Origin: JBCDAP01 sp038747915
GTDB lineage: Bacteria > Planctomycetota > Phycisphaerae > Phycisphaerales > UBA1924
Reading direction: 5' to 3'
Length of the DNA: 46,115 bases
Assembly (NCBI GenBank): GCA_038747915.1
Contig: JBCDJJ010000020.1
Coordinates: 1-46,115, forward strand
Part shown: one piece after another, positions 14,883 through 23,177 of the stretch
Layout of the letters: every line of letters starts with the position of its first letter
How positions within the stretch are numbered: position 1 is the first letter of the stretch
The notes under the pieces: generated by a model
Database searches by the model: none
Seen by the model: the letters and a program-made list of their open reading frames with translations, nothing else
Told to the model about the DNA's origin: nothing
Translations under genes and position numbers: made by a program

Positions 14883-15740
14883 ATGCTTCGCGTCTGCTTT
14901 TCCACCGTCGCCTGCCCGGACTGGACGCTCGACCGCGTGTGCACCTTCGGTGCCGAGCGGGGGTTCGCCGGTGTCGAGTTCCGCACCGCGGGCACCCGCG
15001 GTGGCGAGTTCGCTGCGGATCCGGCCCTGACCGATGGTGCCAAGGTCCGCCGGGTGCTCGACGATGCCGCCATCCAAGCGGCCTGCCTCGCGACCTCGCT
15101 CACGCTCGATCGTCCGATCCTGCCGCCGGTGCTCGGCCGCATCCTGCCGCCCGCCCAGGAAGATGTGCGTGAGGGGCGGAGCCTGATCGATATCTCGGTC
15201 GAGGCGGGGTGCGAACTCGTGCGGGTCTATCCGTTCCGGATGCACAACAACGAGCGGCGGAGTTCCGCGCTGGTGCGCATCTGCGACCGCCTTGCGAAGG
15301 TCGTGGACCACACGCGGCACAAGAACGTGCGTGTGGTGCTCGAGAACGGTGGCGACTTCGGCAAAGCCGAGGATCTTGCGGGCATTCTCGCGTCGGTTGG
15401 TCACCCCAATCTCTCAGCCGCATACGACATCGCCTATGCCGCGCAGGCGGGTGATGACCCGGTCGACGGCGTGCGTTTGCTTGGCCCGGATCTTGCCCTG
15501 CTTCGCTTGCGTGATCGTGACGACGCCGGCTTGCCCATCGAGCTCGGCAAGGGTGTGCTGCCGTGCGCACAGGCGGTTGGTGCAATCGCGGAGACCAGCC
15601 CGGACGCATGGGTGAGCACCACGTGGGATCGCGCGTGGCTCGGGACGAACGAGTTGCCCGGGCCCGATCGCGCGATCGCGCACGATGCCGAGCGGATCAT
15701 GCAATGGGCCGGCGGCGCCAGGCTTGCGGGGGCAGCGTAG
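14883..15740 (+). CDS. Sugar phosphate isomerase/epimerase-like TIM-barrel protein
   Basis: 285 residues from ATG 14883, 10 bp after the peptidase gene. The pattern CFSTVACPDWTLDRV...GFAGVEFRT at the start, ISVEAGCELVRVYP in the middle, VRVVLENGGDFG and LSAAYDIAYA fits the xylose isomerase-like TIM barrel family (AP_endonuc_2 fold). The Glu of VLENGG is the usual metal ligand position. The C-terminal half is less typical. Members include sugar isomerases, epimerases and inosose dehydratases, and the substrate cannot be read from sequence. Confidence 0.75.
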   Translation: MLRVCFSTVACPDWTLDRVCTFGAERGFAGVEFRTAGTRGGEFAADPALTDGAKVRRVLDDAAIQAACLATSLTLDRPILPPVLGRILPPAQEDVREGRSLIDISVEAGCELVRVYPFRMHNNERRSSALVRICDRLAKVVDHTRHKNVRVVLENGGDFGKAEDLAGILASVGHPNLSAAYDIAYAAQAGDDPVDGVRLLGPDLALLRLRDRDDAGLPIELGKGVLPCAQAVGAIAETSPDAWVSTTWDRAWLGTNELPGPDRAIAHDAERIMQWAGGARLAGAA

Positions 15741-15785
15741 AAACCGTTGGCTGGGCGCCGTAGTACTTGCGCAGCAAGAACCATC

Positions 15786-15829
15786 GGGTGCCAACGCCTG
15801 CTTCTCGCTCCGCGAGTAGCAGGGCACCC
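15786..15829 (+). repeat. Long imperfect hairpin upstream of queG
   Basis: A 44-base foldback with three stacked stems: GGGTGC (15786-15791) with GCACCC (15824-15829), CCTGCT (15797-15802) with AGCAGG (15818-15823), and CTCGC (15804-15808) with GCGAG (15812-15816). The loop is TCC, with a five-base bulge and one T/T mismatch. There is no T run, so it is not an ordinary terminator. It ends 24 bases before the queG start and could be a leader structure or a palindromic repeat. No second copy was found in the window. Confidence 0.6.
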
Positions 15830-15853
15830 TGCATACAGGCTCAGGGTGAAGCC

Positions 15854-16804
15854 ATGACCCTCGGCGACGAGATCGTCCAACTCGCCACCACCGGGCTTGG
15901 CTTTGCCCTCGGTGGTGTGTGCGAGGCCGCACCCACTTCGTACCGCGATCACCTCGACGACTGGCTCGGTGCGGGCAAGCATGCCGAGATGGGCTGGCTT
16001 GTGGACAACGTGGATGTGCGTGCCGACCCGCGGGTGTTCCTGCCCGGGTGCCGGAGCCTCATCATGGTCGCGGATCAGTACCACACACGGAACGACCCGC
16101 CGGACGAGATGCGTGCGGGTGTCGGACGCGTGGCGCGGTACGCGCGGGGCGACGACTACCACCGGGTGATGAAGAAGCGGGTGCATGAGCTATGCGATCA
16201 GCTGCGCGGGCGATTCCCTGAGGAGACCTTCCGAGCGTTCGTCGACACCGCACCGGTGCTCGAGCGGGAGCACGCAGCGAGGGCTGGGCTCGGGTGGGTC
16301 GGCAAGCACACGCTGCTCATTCACCCCGAGCGTGGCAGTTGGTTGGTGCTGGGCGGCATTGCGACCACGCTCGCGATCGAACCGCCCGCGGGGCAGGCGG
16401 CGGTCGACGATCACTGTGGCACGTGCGCACGGTGCATCGAGGCCTGTCCAACCGGCGCCATCACGCCGCACTCGGTCGACGCGTCGCGGTGCATCAGCTA
16501 CCTGACGATCGAGCATCGCTCGGCGATCGACGCGGAGCTCGGTGCGGCGTTCGGGGATTGGCTGTTCGGGTGCGACATCTGCCAGGAGGTCTGCCCGCAC
16601 AACTCGCCGCGGGATCTTGCCGGCGGTGTCGAGATCGGTGAGCGGTACGCCGCGTACGAGCCTCGTCGGACCGGGTTCGAGTTGCTCGAGGTGCTCGGGT
16701 GGAGCGAGGACGACCGCCGGGCGGCCCTGACCCGCTCTGCGATGAAGCGGGCGAAGCTTGAGATGTGGAGGCGGAATGCCGAGACGGTTCGGCGTGGCGG
16801 ATGA
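15854..16804 (+). CDS. queG: Epoxyqueuosine reductase
   Basis: 316 residues from ATG 15854, preceded by CAGGGTGAA. It is a cobalamin-dependent iron-sulfur enzyme that reduces epoxyqueuosine to queuosine in the wobble position of GUN tRNAs, the last step of the pathway. The catalytic Asp is in FVDTAPVLEREHAARAGLGW (Asp131), and GKHTLLIHPERGSW follows. Two 4Fe-4S clusters are indicated by CGTCARCIEACPTGAI (Cys188, 191, 194, 198) and CDICQEVCPHN (Cys240, 243, 247) with Cys213 nearby. The C-terminal HEAT-like extension of longer family members is mostly absent, so this is the short form. No other queuosine gene is in the window. Confidence 0.93.
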   Translation: MTLGDEIVQLATTGLGFALGGVCEAAPTSYRDHLDDWLGAGKHAEMGWLVDNVDVRADPRVFLPGCRSLIMVADQYHTRNDPPDEMRAGVGRVARYARGDDYHRVMKKRVHELCDQLRGRFPEETFRAFVDTAPVLEREHAARAGLGWVGKHTLLIHPERGSWLVLGGIATTLAIEPPAGQAAVDDHCGTCARCIEACPTGAITPHSVDASRCISYLTIEHRSAIDAELGAAFGDWLFGCDICQEVCPHNSPRDLAGGVEIGERYAAYEPRRTGFELLEVLGWSEDDRRAALTRSAMKRAKLEMWRRNAETVRRGG

Positions 16805-16853
16805 GCCAGGAAAAACCGCAACCGCAGGACGCCTCGGGGGTACCCTGCGAGCG

Positions 16854-17876
16854 ATGACGACCCTACCAACCGAAGCGCAAACACCGGGGGCTGATGTCCA
16901 GGCCATCACCGCTGAGGTAAATCAGCAGGTCACCACCGCCAACCGGATCGCGGACGCGGTGGGTGCGCGGGTGATCGGGCAGGAGGCGATGGTCGAGGGG
17001 CTGCTTGTGGGCCTGCTGACCAACGGCCACGTGCTGCTCGAGGGCGTGCCCGGGCTCGCGAAGACGCTGACGATCTCGACGGTGGCCCAGGCGATCGATG
17101 CACCGTTCGCACGGTTGCAGTTCACGCCCGACCTGCTGCCCGCCGACCTGATCGGCACGCTCATCTACAACCCGCGCGACGGGGTGTTCGAGCCGAAGAA
17201 GGGCCCGATCTTCGCGAGCTTGGTGCTGGCTGACGAGATCAACCGGGCGCCGGCGAAGGTGCAGTCTGCCCTGCTCGAGGCGATGCAGGAGCGGCAGGTG
17301 ACGATCGGGGATCAGACGTACCCGCTTCCCGAGCCATTCTTGGTGATGGCGACACAGAACCCGGTGGAGCAGGAGGGCACGTACCCGCTGCCCGAGGCAC
17401 AGGTCGACCGGTTCATGCTCAAGCTGACGGTGGGCTACCCCGGCAAGGCCGACGAGCGCCGCGTGCTCGACCTGATGGCCAGCACCGAGAAGCCCGAGCC
17501 GATCTCACCGGTGGCGACCCTCACCGACATCATCGCGGCGCGGCACACTGTGAACCGTATCTACGTGGACACGAAGATCCGTGATTACGTGGTCGAGCTC
17601 GTGCACGCCACGCGGAACCCGACCGAGGTCGGCCTCGACGGGCTCGACCGCTTGATCGACTTCGGCGCGAGCCCTCGCGCGACGATCGCGCTCACGCTCG
17701 CGGGCAAGGCGCGGGCCTTCCTCGCCGGGCGAGGGTTCGTGACGCCTCAGGATGTGAAGGGCATCGCCGCGGAGGTGCTGCGGCACCGCGTGATCCCGAG
17801 CTACGAGGCGGAGGCGGAGGGGATGAGCGCCGACGAGATCGTGCAGCGTGTGCTCGACCATGTGCCGGTGCCGTGA
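16854..17876 (+). CDS. moxR: MoxR-family AAA+ ATPase
   Basis: 340 residues from ATG 16854. MoxR ATPases act as chaperones for maturation of complexes and typically work with the VWA proteins encoded beside them. Walker A is GVPGLAKT (64-71), Walker B LVLADEIN (123-130), followed by the family block RAPAKVQSALLEAMQERQVT and the sensor region MATQNPVEQEGTYPLPEAQV. The C-terminal lid domain has GASPRATIALTLAGKARAFL. It is the first gene of the Bat operon and is separated from the DUF58 gene by 50 bp, the only sizeable gap in the operon. Confidence 0.95.
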   Translation: MTTLPTEAQTPGADVQAITAEVNQQVTTANRIADAVGARVIGQEAMVEGLLVGLLTNGHVLLEGVPGLAKTLTISTVAQAIDAPFARLQFTPDLLPADLIGTLIYNPRDGVFEPKKGPIFASLVLADEINRAPAKVQSALLEAMQERQVTIGDQTYPLPEPFLVMATQNPVEQEGTYPLPEAQVDRFMLKLTVGYPGKADERRVLDLMASTEKPEPISPVATLTDIIAARHTVNRIYVDTKIRDYVVELVHATRNPTEVGLDGLDRLIDFGASPRATIALTLAGKARAFLAGRGFVTPQDVKGIAAEVLRHRVIPSYEAEAEGMSADEIVQRVLDHVPVP

Positions 17877-17926
17877 GCAGCTCATCCCACTGATGCCTGG
17901 TGCCCGATCCCTGATGACCTGACGCC

Positions 17927-18805
17927 ATGCTCCCCGACGAACTCATCGCCAAAGTCCGCCGGCTCGAGATCCTCACCCGCCGGTCCGTCTCCGAGGTCTT
18001 CTCGGGCGACTATTCGTCCGCCTTCCGCGGGCGGGGCATGGAGTTCGACGAGGTCCGCAAGTATCAGCCCGGCGACGATGTGCGGTCGATCGACTGGAAT
18101 GTGACGGCTCGCACCGGTGAGCCGTTCGTCAAGCGATTCGTCGAGGAGCGTGAGCTGACGGTGATGCTCGCGGTCGATCTGTCGGCCTCCGGCACGTTCG
18201 GCTCGCTCGTGCGCCGCAAGAACGAGACCGCAGCGGAACTGTGCGGTGTGCTGGCGTTCGTGGCCGCGCGGAACAACGACAAGGTGGGGCTCACGATCTT
18301 TACAGACGAAGTCGAGCTGTTCGTGCCACCCCGCAAGGGCCGGTCGCACGTGCTGCGGATTATCCGGGAGGTGCTGGAGTTCTCCCCGCGTGGCACAGGC
18401 ACGAGGCTGACCGCTGCGACCGATCACCTCTCGCGTGTGCTCAAGCGTCGGGCGGTGGTGTTCTTCATGAGCGACTTCTTGACGGATGAGCCGTTCGAGC
18501 GGTCGATGTCGGTCCTCGCGCAGAAGCATGATGTGGTGGCGCTGACCATCGAAGACCCGGCCGAGCGAAGGCTCCCATCGCTCGCGCTGCTCGACCTGGT
18601 CGACGCCGAGACGGGCCAGCGGATCGTGTTCGACGCGGGCAGCCCCGTGCTGCGGCGCCGGCACGCGCACCGGGCCGCGGCGCGGCGCGAGCAGCTCGAG
18701 ACGCACTTCCGTCGCACAGGCGTCGATCACGCCCGCATCGAAACCGGGAGTGACTACACCCACGAGCTCACCGAGCTGTTCCGCACGCGGGAGGCCCGGC
18801 GATGA
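17927..18805 (+). CDS. DUF58 domain protein of the MoxR/Bat operon
   Basis: 292 residues. The DUF58 signature is RGRGMEFDEVRKYQPGDDVR then SIDWNVTARTGEPFVKRFVE, and a degenerate VWA-like domain follows (MLAVDLSASGTFGS, RRAVVFFMSDFLTDEP). There is no membrane helix, so it is probably cytosolic and peripheral to the membrane complex. DUF58 proteins almost always sit between moxR and VWA genes, as here. Its stop overlaps the next start by four bases (ATGA at 18802-18805), which suggests translational coupling. Confidence 0.92.
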   Translation: MLPDELIAKVRRLEILTRRSVSEVFSGDYSSAFRGRGMEFDEVRKYQPGDDVRSIDWNVTARTGEPFVKRFVEERELTVMLAVDLSASGTFGSLVRRKNETAAELCGVLAFVAARNNDKVGLTIFTDEVELFVPPRKGRSHVLRIIREVLEFSPRGTGTRLTAATDHLSRVLKRRAVVFFMSDFLTDEPFERSMSVLAQKHDVVALTIEDPAERRLPSLALLDLVDAETGQRIVFDAGSPVLRRRHAHRAAARREQLETHFRRTGVDHARIETGSDYTHELTELFRTREARR

Positions 18806-19842
18806 CGCGGTGGTGGGTGCTGGTTCTGGCGGCGTCGTTGTTGCCGGGTGGGTGCCGCGAGGCCGGCACCGGCCAGGGTAGCTCCGGCGCCGCGGTCAGT
18901 CGCATCGACGAACAGGTGGGCCCCATCCGCGCCGCCAGGCTGAGCGTGACCCCGCCCGCGGGCACCGCGGCCGATGCGTTTTCGGTACACCTGCGGGTCG
19001 TGCTGAGCGCGGGGGCCGAAGCCGTCGAGCCCGAGGGCGAGTCGGGATGGGGGCAGGCGATCGAGCTGCCCGCCGAGTGGCGGTTGATCGGCGAGGGCTT
19101 CGCGTCGTCAACCGAAGCCGTCGCCGATGGCACCGTGGTGGTCGTCGTGGCGGATGCGGCACCGCTCGCCGGCTCGTACGAGGTCGGGCCGGCCACTGTT
19201 GTGGCGCGCGACGAAGCGGGCGTGGAGACCACGCTCTCGCTCCCGCCGGTCGCGGTCGAGGTGCGATCGGTCTTGCCCGAGGGGCACACGGGCGCGTGGG
19301 ATCCGGAGCAAGGCGAGCTTGGGGCGCCGGTGCGGCTCCCGTGGTGGTGGATCGCGGGTGGCGTGCTCGTGCTCGGGGCAGTTATCGCGAGCGCGGCAGT
19401 GGCCGTTCGCGTGCTGATGAAACGTGCCTCGCAGCCGAAGCGTGTGCTGCCGCACACGGTGGCCATCGAGGAACTTCGCGCGCTCGAGGCAACCTTCGCG
19501 ATCGCACAAGACTGGTCGGTACCCATCGCGCGGCTCAGCGAGATCGCCCGCGCATACGTCGAGCACCGGTACGACATCCACGCGCCGGAGCGGACCACCG
19601 AGGAGTTCCTCCGCGAGGCATCCTCCACCGGGCACATCGGCGAGGACGACCGCGAGCAGCTCGGCGCGTTTCTCAACCGGTGCGACCTCGTGAAGTTCGC
19701 CCGGCACCAGGCACAGGGCGACGAGGTCCGCTCCGCAGCGGGCGATATCCGCGCCTTCGTCGACCGATCGGCCACCGAACGCGTCGCGCTGCTCGTCGAT
19801 CGCCGAGGGCGGATCGTCGGTCGCGAGGAGCGCGGCGCATGA
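18802..19842 (+). CDS. DUF4381-like membrane protein of the Bat operon
   Basis: 346 residues. The N-terminus is a signal sequence with a possible lipobox (LLPGGC, weak because Pro is at -3). An Ig-like exported domain of about 150 residues follows, then one strong membrane helix LPWWWIAGGVLVLGAVIASA (about 178-205). The cytosolic C-terminal part has the helical pattern IEELRALEATFAI...RLSEIARAYVEHRYDIHAPERT, ending in a TTEEFL/LNRCDLVKFA motif typical of DUF4381 and of the C-termini of BatD-like proteins. It overlaps the genes on both sides by four bases. Its position between DUF58 and the VWA genes matches other MoxR clusters. Assignment to DUF4381 is by general pattern, not a search. Confidence 0.75.
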   Translation: MTRWWVLVLAASLLPGGCREAGTGQGSSGAAVSRIDEQVGPIRAARLSVTPPAGTAADAFSVHLRVVLSAGAEAVEPEGESGWGQAIELPAEWRLIGEGFASSTEAVADGTVVVVVADAAPLAGSYEVGPATVVARDEAGVETTLSLPPVAVEVRSVLPEGHTGAWDPEQGELGAPVRLPWWWIAGGVLVLGAVIASAAVAVRVLMKRASQPKRVLPHTVAIEELRALEATFAIAQDWSVPIARLSEIARAYVEHRYDIHAPERTTEEFLREASSTGHIGEDDREQLGAFLNRCDLVKFARHQAQGDEVRSAAGDIRAFVDRSATERVALLVDRRGRIVGREERGA

Positions 19843-20879
19843 GCGAGCTGATGTCACTGTTCGAGTGGTCGTCGGAAGACCGGTTCGCCGAGCCGCGCTG
19901 GCTGCTCGCGGGGCTCGCGGTCGCGGCGGTGCTGATGGTGCGGCGGGTGATGGTGCGTCGTCCCGCAGCGGTGTACTCGTCGCTGCTCGATCTGGCGGGC
20001 GCCGGTCGCGGCCTGCGGGCAGCGATGCGGTGGCTCCCGGGGGTCATGCTCTGGATGGGTGCGGCGCTGCTCGTGGTCGCGCTCGCTCGACCGCAGAGCG
20101 GCCGCGGCGAGGAGAGCACCACGACGGAAGGCGTCGCGATCGTGATGACGGTCGACCGGTCCAACTCGATGAGCCAGCAGATGCGTTTCGACGGGCGGAT
20201 GGCCCGACGGATCGATGTCGTCAAGCAGGTGCTCGCCGAGTTCGTCCTGGGGAACGACGAGGGGCTCGAGGGCCGTCCGAATGACCTCATCGGGCTCGTG
20301 AGCTTTACCGCCTATGCCGATACCGTGGCGCCGCTGTCCTCGCAGCACGACACGCTCGTGCAGCTGGCATACCAGATCCCGTTGGATGCCGGTGATCGTC
20401 TGAGCGGGACCGCTGGCACAGCGATCGGCGACGGGCTGGCGCTCGCGGCGGCGCGGTTGGTCGAGGGTGAGAAGTCGCTGGCTGCGGCGCGCGACGACGA
20501 GTTCGAACTCACGAGCAAAGTCATCGTGCTGCTGACCGATGGCCAGGAGAATATGGGTGAGATCGCCGCAGCTGCGGCAGCGGAGATCGCCCGCGAGCTC
20601 GAGATCAAGATCTATCCCATCGCCATCGGGAGCGACCCGGTCGACCTTGCGGTCCTGCGGACGATCGCCGAGCGGACCGGCGGTGAGTTTGCGCTCGCGC
20701 GCGATGGCGAGGAACTCCGCGAGATCTACGAGCGGATCGACGAGCTCGAGCGGAGCACCGTCGAATCGGTCACGTACACGAGTTACACGGAGCGGTTCAT
20801 GCCGATCGCGGTCCTGGCGCTCGTGCTCATCGCGTGTGCCACGCTGCTCGATGCCACGCTGCTGCGGAGGTTGCCGTGA
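19839..20879 (+). CDS. batA: VWA-domain membrane protein, BatA-like
   Basis: 346 residues from ATG 19839; the frame is open far upstream but that part overlaps the DUF4381 gene and is a shadow. It has two N-terminal membrane helices (WLLAGLAVAAVLMV and WLPGVMLWMGAALLVVALAR), then ARPQSG, the usual BatA/BatB junction before the VWA domain. The metal-ion site is DRSNS (Asp106, Ser108, Ser110), with the Thr motif in SGTAGTAIGDGLALAAA and Asp in LLTDGQENMG. A C-terminal helix (FMPIAVLALVLIACATLLD) re-anchors the protein. It is adjacent and similar to the next gene, as BatA and BatB are. Confidence 0.9.
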   Translation: MSELMSLFEWSSEDRFAEPRWLLAGLAVAAVLMVRRVMVRRPAAVYSSLLDLAGAGRGLRAAMRWLPGVMLWMGAALLVVALARPQSGRGEESTTTEGVAIVMTVDRSNSMSQQMRFDGRMARRIDVVKQVLAEFVLGNDEGLEGRPNDLIGLVSFTAYADTVAPLSSQHDTLVQLAYQIPLDAGDRLSGTAGTAIGDGLALAAARLVEGEKSLAAARDDEFELTSKVIVLLTDGQENMGEIAAAAAAEIARELEIKIYPIAIGSDPVDLAVLRTIAERTGGEFALARDGEELREIYERIDELERSTVESVTYTSYTERFMPIAVLALVLIACATLLDATLLRRLP

Positions 20880-21958
20880 CCTTCGGTTCACTTCTCGAGT
20901 TCATCGAGCAACTGCGGTTTGCCGACAGCTCGTGGCTCAGCGTGCTGATCGTGGCACCGATTGCGCTCGCGCTCCTTGCCCTGGAGTTGGTGCTCCGCCG
21001 CCGGGCGATGCGCAGGTTGTTCTCGACCGATCTGCGGCGCGCGCTCGGTGGGAACGCGAGCCTGTGGCGCCGGCTGACACGCGCGACGCTCCGCGTGGTG
21101 GCGATCTCGGCGGTGCTGGTTGCTCTCGCTCGGCCGCAGACACCGGGCGAGGAGCGAGAGGTCGAGGCCGAGGGCCGTGAGGTGGTGTTCGTGGTTGATG
21201 TGTCTCGGAGCATGCTCGCGCGGGACCTTCGGCCGAATCGCCTCGAGCAGGCCAAGCTGTGGATCCTGGATGCGCTGTCGGCTTCTCAGGGTGACCGCTT
21301 CGGCATGGTGGCCTTCGCGGGCGAGCCGGTAATCGTGGCGCCGCTCACGAGCGATGTCACGTTCTTGTCGCTCGTCGTCAACGAACTCTCACCGCTCTCG
21401 GTCGGCCGCGGCGGTACCAACATCGGTGATGCGGTCCGGCTCGCGGTGCAGAACGTGCTTGGCGTGGCGGAGGGCGAGGACGACCGCGTGGACCCGGCAT
21501 CGCGCGGCGGGCGTGACCTGATCCTCATCACCGATGGCGAGGACCACGGCACGCTCCCCGTCGAGGCGGCCAAGGCCGCAGCGGCCGCGGGCGTGCGGAT
21601 CATCGCGATCGGCATCGGCGACGAGGGCCGCGGCACAACGATCGAACTCGAGGCCGGCGACGGCCGGACCAGGCCGCTCCGGCACGAGGGCGAGGTCGTC
21701 TACTCGCGGCTCGACGCGGACACGCTGCGAGAAATGGCCTTGGCAACCAGGGCACTCGGGGGGCGGTACTTCAACGTCGCGACGGGCACCATCCGGCTCG
21801 ACGAGGTCTACCGTGAGCTGGTCCGAGACGCCGAGCGGAGGCACCTGGGCGCGGTCACCGTGGTGGAGCACCGGGAGTGGTTTCAATGGGCCATGGCAGC
21901 GGCCCTGGCGTTGATATTGATCGAGGGGCTGATCGGAGAACGAGGTCGGCGTGGCTAA
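20876..21958 (+). CDS. batB: VWA-domain membrane protein, BatB-like
   Basis: 360 residues from GTG 20876, whose GTGA overlaps the stop of batA. It has the same architecture as BatA: helix WLSVLIVAPIALALLALELV, a second helix LRVVAISAVLVALARPQTPG, a VWA domain with DVSRS (Asp108, Ser110, Ser112), GGTNIGDAVRLAVQNVLG and LITDGEDHGT, and a C-terminal helix WAMAAALALILIEGLI. The segment VGRGGTNIGDA supplies the conserved Thr of the metal site. Probably an inner-membrane partner of BatA. Confidence 0.9.
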   Translation: MTFGSLLEFIEQLRFADSSWLSVLIVAPIALALLALELVLRRRAMRRLFSTDLRRALGGNASLWRRLTRATLRVVAISAVLVALARPQTPGEEREVEAEGREVVFVVDVSRSMLARDLRPNRLEQAKLWILDALSASQGDRFGMVAFAGEPVIVAPLTSDVTFLSLVVNELSPLSVGRGGTNIGDAVRLAVQNVLGVAEGEDDRVDPASRGGRDLILITDGEDHGTLPVEAAKAAAAAGVRIIAIGIGDEGRGTTIELEAGDGRTRPLRHEGEVVYSRLDADTLREMALATRALGGRYFNVATGTIRLDEVYRELVRDAERRHLGAVTVVEHREWFQWAMAAALALILIEGLIGERGRRG

Positions 21959-23177
21959 GAACGTGACAACCTCGGGCACCAACGGGTTGATGAGCGGTCT
22001 CATCGCTGCGCTGGCTGTGGGTCTCGCGTCTCCTGCGTTGGCGCAGGCCGGCACCTCACGCGATGCCGCGGCGCTCATCCGTGACGGGAACGCCCTACTC
22101 GTCGACGGCGGCACGGGTGAGGCACTCGAGCGGTACCGCGAAGCGGTACGTCTGAGCACGGACCTTGGCGATGGCGAGCTTCGTGCTGTCGCCGAGCACA
22201 ACGAGGCCCTGGCGCTCTACCGGCTCGGCGAGTTCGCGCAGGCGGAGGCGATCTTCCGGCGCCTCGCGGCGACCCGTGCCAACCGCGCGGGCGCATCCGA
22301 GGCGCTTGTTGCGCGATCGACCTACAACCTGGGCCGGACGATCGCGGAGCGAGTGGAGCGTGAGCAGGTCGCCCAGCTCGATGGGCTGTCTCCGGAGGCT
22401 CGCTTCGGTCAGGTGCCCGTCGACGAAGCGCTCGCCGAGTACGAATCGGAGGCCGCCCGGATCGTCGAGCGCTTGAGCGATGCCGGCGAGCGATTCCGTA
22501 CCGCCCGCTCGCTCGATCCCAAGGCGGAGGATGCAGCACGGAACATCGAGCTGATCGGCGGACGCATTGCCGAGATTAACGCCATGGTCGAGCACCAACG
22601 CGAGCTCGCCGAGCAGCTCCGTGAACTCGAACAGCAGCAGCAACAGCAGGATCAGCAAGGCGACGAACACCAGAACCAAGACACCGAGCACCAACGCGAG
22701 GACGATCACCAGCAACAGGACCAACAGGGCGAGCAGAGCCGGCAACGCCAAGACAACCAGCACCAGGGCGAGCAGGACAGCCAAGGCGAGCAACCGCAAC
22801 AGCCGTCGCCGGATGGCGAATCATCATCGTCATCAGCCGACCAACCACCGCAACCGGGTGACCAAGCGCAGGGCACCGAGCCCGGCGAGCCCACCGGCGA
22901 CGATCGCCCCGAACACCAACCATCCCCGGGTGAGCTCGATCAGCTCGAGCAGGATGGCGCGGAGCCGCAAGCGATGGGTGAGGTGCCCGAACTCGTCGAG
23001 GGGCCCGAGTCGGCCGAGTACGGCGAGCTGATGGACGAAGAGCAAGGAAATCCACTCGCGGACCTCCCGCCCGATCTGCTCGCACTGCTCCAGCGGATCT
23101 TGGATCAGGAGGCGCAGAACCGCGAGCGCTTCCATCATGGCAGAGCGCAGCGCGGCGATGTGGAGCGTGACTGGTGA
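21951..23177 (+). CDS. batC: TPR protein with Gln-rich tail, BatC-like
   Basis: 408 residues from GTG 21951, overlapping batB by eight bases. A signal peptide (LIAALAVGLASPALAQA) is followed by TPR-like helices (about 36-120: ALIRDGNALLVDGGTGEALE, AEHNEALALYRLGEFAQAEA) and RTARSLDPKAEDAARNIE. Residues about 223-345 are extremely rich in Gln, Glu, Asp, Asn and Ser and almost free of hydrophobic residues. The C-terminal LPPDLLALLQRILDQEAQNR resembles the short conserved end of BatC proteins. It is likely periplasmic, an adaptor for the VWA proteins. The Gln codons of the tail (CAG/CAA) give that stretch a base composition unlike its neighbours. Confidence 0.82.
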   Translation: MAKNVTTSGTNGLMSGLIAALAVGLASPALAQAGTSRDAAALIRDGNALLVDGGTGEALERYREAVRLSTDLGDGELRAVAEHNEALALYRLGEFAQAEAIFRRLAATRANRAGASEALVARSTYNLGRTIAERVEREQVAQLDGLSPEARFGQVPVDEALAEYESEAARIVERLSDAGERFRTARSLDPKAEDAARNIELIGGRIAEINAMVEHQRELAEQLRELEQQQQQQDQQGDEHQNQDTEHQREDDHQQQDQQGEQSRQRQDNQHQGEQDSQGEQPQQPSPDGESSSSSADQPPQPGDQAQGTEPGEPTGDDRPEHQPSPGELDQLEQDGAEPQAMGEVPELVEGPESAEYGELMDEEQGNPLADLPPDLLALLQRILDQEAQNRERFHHGRAQRGDVERDW

